A stretch of 64,000 nt of DNA from Paulinella micropora (lineage: Eukaryota > Cercozoa > Imbricatea > Euglyphida): contig BJOX01000292.1 in NCBI GenBank assembly GCA_009731375.1, positions 98,456 to 162,455 of the forward strand, in the 5' to 3' direction. The notes beneath the pieces were generated by a model. That model was given only the letters and a program-made list of their open reading frames with translations, was not told the origin of the DNA and did no database searches. The position numbers were made by a program, and so were the translations under genes. Shown here piece after piece: positions 16,170 to 25,965 of the stretch; position 1 is the first letter of the stretch; each line of letters begins with the position of its first letter.

Positions 16170-16773
16170 GTAGATAGATAGATACCAGCACGGGGCTGAT
16201 CGATGTCTGTTTCCCGACCATCTTGTGGACACGGGTGGGATGCTGCATACATACATACATGCATACAGACATACAGACATGCAGACATACAGGCATACAG
16301 GCATATATACATACATACATACATACATACATACATACATGCGTGCATTCATACATACATACATGCATGCATGCATGCATGCATACATACATACATACAT
16401 ACATACATGCATACATACATACATATATACATACATACATACATAAATACATACATACATACATACGTACATACATACATACACACATACACGCGAGCTG
16501 CACGTTGTCGTCCAGCACGAACAAGAAAAATTCAAGACATACATGCATGCATACATACATACATACATGCATGCATGCATACGTACGTACGTACGTATGC
16601 ATGCATACGTACGTACGTACGTACGTACATACGTACGTACGTACGTACATACGTACGTACGTACGTACATACGTACGTACATACGTACATACATACGTAC
16701 ATACATACATACATACGTACGTACGTACGTACGTACATACATACATACATACATACATACATACATACATACA

Positions 16774-16805
<32 letters not shown>

Positions 16806-17614
16806 CATACATACATACATAGGAGCTGCACGTTGTCGTCGAGCACGAACAAGAAAAATTCAAGACGTACATATATGCATAAATACATACATACGTACAT
16901 ACATACAGACATACATACAGACATACGAGGTGCACGTTGTCATCCAGCACGAACAAGAAAAAACTCAAGAAATACATATATGCATACATACATTCATACA
17001 GACATACATACAGACATACGAGCTGCACGTTTTCATCCAGCGAACAAGAAAAACTCAAGACATACATATATGCATAAATACATACATACATACATACGTA
17101 CATACATACACATACATACATAGGAGCTGCACGTTGTCGTGCAGCACGAACAAGAAAAACTCAAGAAATACATGTATGCCTAACTACATACATACAGACA
17201 TGCATACAGACATACGAGCTGCACGATTTCATCCAGCGAACAAGAAAAACTTAAGACATACATATATGCATAAATACATACATACAGACATACGAGCTGC
17301 ACGTTGTCGTCCAGCACGAACAAGAAAAACTCCAGCGGCATGATACTAGGTGGAACTGGGACCTATGCATTGGATGTTGTATGTATGTATGCATGTATGT
17401 ATGTATTTATGTATGAACTCCAGCGGCATGATACTAGGTGGAACTGGGACATATGCATTGGATGTTGTATGTATTGTATGTATTGTATGTATGTACGTAT
17501 GCATGTATGTATGTATGTCTGTATGTATGTATGTATGAGCAAGAAAAACTCCAGCGGCATGATATTAGGTGGAACTGGGACCTATGCATCGGATGTTGTA
17601 TGTATGTATGTGTG

Positions 17615-17646
<32 letters not shown>

Positions 17647-18020
17647 TGCATCTTTGAGCAAGAAAAGCTCCAGCGGCATGATACCAGGTGGAACTGGGAC
17701 CTATGCATTGGATGTTGTATGTATGTATATGTATGTATTTATGTATGCATGAACAAGAAAAACTCCAGCGGCATGATACTAGGTGGAACTGGGACCTATG
17801 CATTGGATGTTGATATATGTATGTATGTCTTGTATGTATTGTATGTATGTACGTATGCATGTATGTATGTATGTATGTGTGTATGTATGTATGTATGTAT
17901 GCATGTATGTATGCATATATGCATGTATTGTATGTATTGTGTGTATTGAATGCATGTATGTATTGTATGTATCACGTATGCATGTATTGTATGTATTGTG
18001 TGTATTGTATGTATTGTATG

Positions 18021-18054
<34 letters not shown>

Positions 18055-18841
18055 TGTACGTACGTAGGTACGTACGTACGTAGGTACGTACGCACGTACG
18101 TATGTATGTATGTATGTATGTATGTATGTATGTATGTATGTGTGTGTATGTATATATGTATGCATGCATATTATGTAGGACCAAGTGTTCTAAGTAAGAA
18201 CGCAGCATAGGCACGGGCCCGTGGTAGACCTAGTAGAGGTAGGTAGGTAGGTAGGTAGGTAGGTAGGTAGGTAGGTAGGTGGGTGGGTGGGTAAATAGGT
18301 TGGTAGGTAGAGAGGTAGCTAGGTAGAGAGGTAGATAGAGATAGAGATAGAGATAGATATAGATAGATAGATAGATAGATGAGATGTCGCAAAGGAATGT
18401 AGTCCTTGCAAAGGAACGCAGTTTCACATCAAACAATAATTTGTGTACTGTGCATGTGTCCGGGATGGGAATCACGGGTAGACTGTGTTCTGGAAAAAGA
18501 AGAGGAGGAAGGACGTTGAAGAAAAAGGCAATCTAGGAATGGAGAGTGGGAGGATAAGGAAGAAGAGAAAGAAAAGGAAGCCGTTAGTCCAAGTGTTTTG
18601 AGCACCGTAAGCTTGCGCAAGCTACAATGATGACATTGTGTAAAGGCCTAAACCCCCGAAGGGACCTAGCCCGGGCTATGCAACACTGGACGGCTATGAC
18701 GGAATGCAGGATGAGAGATAAGGGGAGGATGAGAGGGAGGGTGGATTGGAGTTCTTCAATGTCTTTCCATACGCTTGGTGTTGATGGCAAAATCAGGTGC
18801 TTTCTTCTTTCGATTGGTTCTTTCGGGGCACTTCTTGGACA

Positions 18842-18873
<32 letters not shown>

Positions 18874-19048
18874 GTAGGTAGGTAGGTAGGTAGGTAGGTA
18901 GGTAGGTAGGTAGGTAGGTAGGTAGGTAGGTAGGTAGATAGATAGATAGATAGATGAGATGTCGCAAACGAATGTAGTCCTTGCAAAGGAACGCAGTTTC
19001 ACATCAAACAATAATTTGTGTACTGTGCATGTGTCCGGGATGGGAATC

Positions 19049-19095
<47 letters not shown>

Positions 19096-19191
19096 GTAGA
19101 TAGGTAGGTAGGTAGGTTAGGTAGGTAGATAGATAGATAGATAAGTATATAGATAGATAGATAGGTAGATGGATAGATAGATAGATTGATG

Positions 19192-19234
<43 letters not shown>

Positions 19235-19290
19235 GGATGGATGGATGGATGGAGGGAGGGAGGGATGGATGGATGGATAGATGGATAGAG

Positions 19291-19344
<54 letters not shown>

Positions 19345-19475
19345 CCAAGGCGTGGTAGACGGTTCGGCCTTTTGTCCATCACGTGCACTGTATCCATCAT
19401 AGCTAGATAGGAATTATTTGGCCACTTACCGGAAAGCTTTAAGATCGATCCATCCATCCATCCATCAATCTATCC

Positions 19476-19541
<66 letters not shown>

Positions 19542-19580
19542 ATGTCTATCTATATGTCTATCTATGTGTCTATCTATGTG

Positions 19581-19618
<38 letters not shown>

Positions 19619-20201
19619 CCACTCGAAGTGGGGATCCGCAAAAGACGAGAGGTTTTGTCGACAAAGCTGAAAACACCCGCCGCGGGTGGGGCAGATAAGC
19701 CGTGAGCAACGATGAAAATCAGCGGAAACTTTCAACACGATCCCCACCACATTCTGGCGCTGATACGGCCGAACCAGGCAAAGGCCTTGGCCTTATAACG
19801 TAGGGGAAAACTTGACGGTAAGTGGACCAAATAAGGAGATAGATAGGTAGATGGGTAGACCGTTCGGCCCTTATCCATGATATAGACGGCATCCATCATA
19901 GCCAGGATTTCCGGGGAGGGCTGCATAACCCGGGTCACCACCGTCACTCCCCTATATATATGTATATATATATATAAATATAGATAGATAGACAGATAGA
20001 TAGATAGATAGATAGATAGGTAGATAGATAGATTTCCCGGGGGGGGGGGGGGGGGGGGGACCCGGGGGCCCNNNNNNNNNNGTCACTCCTCTAGACAGAT
20101 AGATAGATAGATAGACAGATAGATAGATGGATAGATTGATAGATTGATAGATTGATAGATAGATAGATAGATAGATAGATGGATGGATGGATGGATGGAT
20201 G

Positions 20202-20232
<31 letters not shown>

Positions 20233-20281
20233 GGATAGATAGATAGATAGATGGATGGATGGATAGATGGATAGATGGATC

Positions 20282-20347
<66 letters not shown>

Positions 20348-20409
20348 ATGATGTACCTATTACATGCTTCCTCAACTGTTCTACCACCAAGATAGATAGA
20401 TAGACAGAC

Positions 20410-20444
<35 letters not shown>

Positions 20445-20470
20445 AACATGGATGGCTGGATGGATAGATG

Positions 20471-20525
<55 letters not shown>

Positions 20526-20591
20526 GTACCTATTACATGCTTTCCTCAACTCTTCTACCACCAAGATAGATAGATAGATAGATAGACAGAC

Positions 20592-20646
<55 letters not shown>

Positions 20647-20660
20647 AAGATGGATGGATG

Positions 20661-20704
<44 letters not shown>

Positions 20705-20705
20705 T

Positions 20706-20742
<37 letters not shown>

Positions 20743-20818
20743 ATGATGTGCCTATTACATGCTTTCCTCAACTCTTCTACCACCAAGATAGATAGATAGA
20801 CAGATATATATATTATAT

Positions 20819-20880
<62 letters not shown>

Positions 20881-21034
20881 GTACCTATAGCATGCTTTCC
20901 TCAACTCTTCTACCACCAACAGCGCGGCGTAGCTATCGAGGCCTATGTATGTATGCATGTATGTATGTATGTATGTATGTACGTATGTATGTATGTATGC
21001 TATGCATGCTATGCATGTTATGCATGCAAGCATG

Positions 21035-21068
<34 letters not shown>

Positions 21069-21099
21069 TGTATGCATGTATGTATGCTATGTATGTATG

Positions 21100-21139
<40 letters not shown>

Positions 21140-21872
21140 GTATGTAAGTATGTAAGTATGTATGTATGTATGCATGCATGCATGCATGCATGTATGTATG
21201 CTATGTATGCTTTGTACGTATGCTATGTATGCTATGTATGTATGCTATGCACGCTATGTATGATATGTACGTACTATGTATGTATGAATGTATGTATGAA
21301 TTTATGTATGTATGTATGTATGTATGTATGTATGTATGCATGCATGCATGTATGCATGCTATGTATGCTTTGTACGTATGCTATGCACGCTAGGTATGAT
21401 ATGTACGTACTATGTATGTATGAATGTATATATGAATGCATGTATGAATGTATGTATGTATGTATTTCTATATGTATGTATGTATGCTATGTATGTATGC
21501 TATGTATGTAGCTATGTATGTATGTATGTACGTATGTATATATGCATGCATGCATGTATGCTATGTACGCTATGTATGCTATGTATGTGTGCTATGTATG
21601 TATGTATGTATGTATGTATGTATGTATGTATGCATGCATGCATGCATGTATGCATGCTATGTATGCTTTGTACGTATGCTATGTATGCTATGTATCTATG
21701 CTATGTACGCTATGTACACTATGTATGTGTGTGCTATGTATGTGCGCTATGTATGTATGCTATGTATGTGTGTACCAGAGGTAGGTTCATCACAGAACAA
21801 GACGGCGGGGTCGCGCAATAACGCCGCGCCCACCTGTCCATGACGATGATGATGATGATGATGATGATGATG

Positions 21873-21913
<41 letters not shown>

Positions 21914-22482
21914 ATATCTGAGGCGTACTGATGCAGCTAATGGCATATCCTCAACGGACATAAGCCTCCAATACCCTTGTTCGAGGTCCTCCACCCCCCC
22001 GTGTCAGTCTCTCGCCTGATGATCGGGGCCACCGATGGAGCTCCTGAGGGCAAGACTGCACTAAGCCGAGGTTATTCCGCAGTCCCAGCAACCTCTTGCA
22101 AGACGTCACCGAATGTGCAAGTGCATACACCAAGCGCGGTTGCTAGAGCTGCCTCGAAACCCCACCCATAACAATCTGGTGTCTGCTGGGTCCTGGGCTA
22201 TCAACCAGCATATGCGGAGTTTAAGATCTTTTACGCGCGCAACGACCCTCCTCCCCAGCATCTACCACCAAAGGGTTATGAGTTGGCGTCACAGTTTAAC
22301 GCCTTGAGGCCATTGGGCTGGAACTCTGTTTAGCAAGTGTGACTAGATTTTTTCATCGGGATTTCCCTCAAATGTATCACAGTCAACACTCCAAGGCAGA
22401 TTTACTATATCTGAGGCGTACTGATGCAGCTAATGGCATAATAATAATAATAATAATAATGATAATAATAATAATACTGCTT

Positions 22483-22559
<77 letters not shown>

Positions 22560-22576
22560 GTTACTACTACTACTAC

Positions 22577-22610
<34 letters not shown>

Positions 22611-23930
22611 AACAATAACAATAATAATCATGACACGCAATATAACACCACGGGGTCACACGCAATACTAGGCCGGGCCGACCTCCACTCGACGTTTCTC
22701 GCCCCCTGACAGTGAGCGCTTCACCACCTGCGCAAATATTAGCGATCAGGACAATAGGATATTATGCGGCTAGCCACAAATTTGACGTGTTTTGCGGGCG
22801 AGCCCGGCCGGCGAGCGCGCAAAACACGTCAAATTTGGCGCGCCATCTATGCAGTTTTATCGGTAACTTGACCACATTTTGTGGAGGTGACCGATAAAAC
22901 AAAACGTGCGATACCGTGAAGTCACCCATAAAACGTGGAAATTTTACCGGAAATTCGTCGGCCGATTGCGAACAAATATTTCCACTTTTTCAAATATTCT
23001 ATTGTAAGTGCGAAGACAATGTCCGTCTCTACGTACCGTTCCGATGACGTTGTCTGCGACGTGTCCCAAGCCGAGCTTCTCGATCATTTCGTCGACCCGC
23101 TGCTTGGCCACAGACTAAGGCGAGGTGAGGTGGGGTGAGGTGAGGTGAGGTGAGGTGTGGTGTGGTGAGGTGGGGTGAGGTGAGGTGAGGTGAGGTGAGA
23201 TGTGGTGTGGTGAGGTGTGAGGTGAGGTGTGAGGTGAGGTGTGGTGTGTTGTGGTGAGGTGTGAGGTGAGGTGAGGTGAGGTGAGGTGAGGTGAGGTGTG
23301 AGGTGAGATGTGAGGTGTGAGGTGAGGTGAGGTGAGGTGAGGTGAGGTAAGGTGAGGTAAGGAAAAGGTGAGGTAAGATAGGTAAGTATTCAGGATGGCT
23401 GGATGGATGGACGAATGAATGAACTGGGAACAGAACCTGAGGCAGACTATGTGTGAGAAAAGTGACTGCGAGGAATATAGTAAGAAATAGAAATTAGTTC
23501 CACAGCTGCGTACATGTATATAGGTAGAGAGAAAGAGAGATAGGTAGATAGATGATGGAGAGAGAGAGATATGAATGTATGTATGAATGTATACATAGGT
23601 AGATATAGGTAGAGAGAGAGATATGTATATATGTATGTATGTATGTATGTATGTGCATGTTATATAGGTATACATGTAGGTGTCATTGCAGATGATTTCG
23701 ATACCTAGTACGTAGTAGAGTTGTTTGCTGTATGTATGTACGTATGTATGTATGTATGTATGTATGTATGTATGTATGTACCCTGCCGCTGGAGTGTGAT
23801 AATCTGGCCGAAAACATGAAGGTCTGTCGAACAGTCATTTCTCCCACCAAGGTGAAGTCAGACTAGATAGGTAGATGGGCAGGTAGGTGCGTGGGTGGGT
23901 GGGTGAGAGATAGATAGATAGATAGATAGG

Positions 23931-23994
<64 letters not shown>

Positions 23995-24106
23995 GTGACA
24001 ATCTGGCAGAAAACATGAAGGTCTGTCAAACAGTCATTTCTCCCACCAAGGTGAAGTCAGACTAGATAGGTAGATAGGTAGGTAGGTGCGTCGGTGGGTG
24101 GGTGGG

Positions 24107-24147
<41 letters not shown>

Positions 24148-24162
24148 TAGAGATAGATATAG

Positions 24163-24199
<37 letters not shown>

Positions 24200-24208
24200 T
24201 ATAGATAA

Positions 24209-24269
<61 letters not shown>

Positions 24270-24589
24270 GTGACAATCTGGCAGAAAGCATGAAGGTCTG
24301 TCGAACAGTCATTTCTCCAACCAAGGTGAAGTCAGACTAGATAGGTAGATAGGTAGGTAGGTGCGTGGGTGGGTGGGTAGGTAGGTAGGTGGGAGGTAGG
24401 TAGGTAGGTAGGTAGGTAGATAGGTAGATAGGTAGATAGGTAGGCAGATATATATATATATATATATAATATATATATATATAGAGAGAGAGAGATTGAG
24501 AGAGAGAGAGAGAGAGATAGGTAGATAGATGATAGACAGATAGATGGATAGATAGATGGATTGATAGATAGATAGATAGATAGATAGAT

Positions 24590-24637
<48 letters not shown>

Positions 24638-24737
24638 GTAGGTAGATAGGTAGGTAGTTAGGTAGGTAGGTAGGTAGATAGGTATATATATATATGTACA
24701 TACATATAGACAGACAGACAGACCGACAGATAGATAG

Positions 24738-24786
<49 letters not shown>

Positions 24787-24797
24787 GATAGATGGAT

Positions 24798-24850
<53 letters not shown>

Positions 24851-25484
24851 CTACCGCCACATAGCTGGACGCTAGACGGCGGTTGAGATTCAGTGGTGTG
24901 CACTTCCCACCGTCCACCAGAAATTCACCCGTAACTACAAATATACATGCATAGATACATGCATAGATAGATAGATAGACAGATAGACAGATAGATAGAT
25001 AGATAGAGCCAGTGGTGTGCACTTCCCACCGTCAACCACAAATTCACCCGTCACTACAAATATACATGCATAGATACATGTATTGATAGATAGATAGATA
25101 GATAGACAGATAGATAGATATATAGATAGAGCCAGTGGTGTGCACTTCCCACCGTCCACCAGAAATTCACCTGTCACTACAAATATACATGCATAGATAC
25201 ATGTATTGATAGATAGATAGACAGATAGACAGATAGATAGAGCCAGTGGTGTGCAGAGCAAGTGGTGTGCACTTCCCACCGTCCACCAGAAATTCACCCG
25301 TCACTACAAATATACATGCATAGATACATGTATTGATAGATAGACAGACAGACAGACAGATAGACAGATAGACAGATAGATAGAGCCAGTGGTGTGCACT
25401 TCCCACCGTCCACCAGAAATTCATCTGTCACTACAAATATGCATGCATAGATACATGTATTGATAGATAGATGGACAGATAGAC

Positions 25485-25538
<54 letters not shown>

Positions 25539-25609
25539 CTAGCTAGCTAGATAGCTAGCTAGCTAGCTAGCTAGCTAGCTAGCTAGCTAGCTAGATAGAT
25601 AGATAAGAT

Positions 25610-25657
<48 letters not shown>

Positions 25658-25684
25658 GGATGGATAGATGGATAGATAGCTAGC

Positions 25685-25732
<48 letters not shown>

Positions 25733-25752
25733 CAGACAAACAGACAGATAGT

Positions 25753-25829
<77 letters not shown>

Positions 25830-25903
25830 GGACAGATAGATAGATAGATGGATGCATACATCAATGGACACACGATGCATACCGTGTCGGTCTTGTTCTC
25901 GAT

Positions 25904-25965
<62 letters not shown>

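Noticed and set aside
18380-19048. The [12 protein letters not shown] repeats as an ABCG H-loop exon
   Set aside because: They fall between a8 and a9, which already join in phase (GRT|VYHGP), and the H-loop region is supplied by a8 (VMQPSPE). Treated as an intronic repeat.
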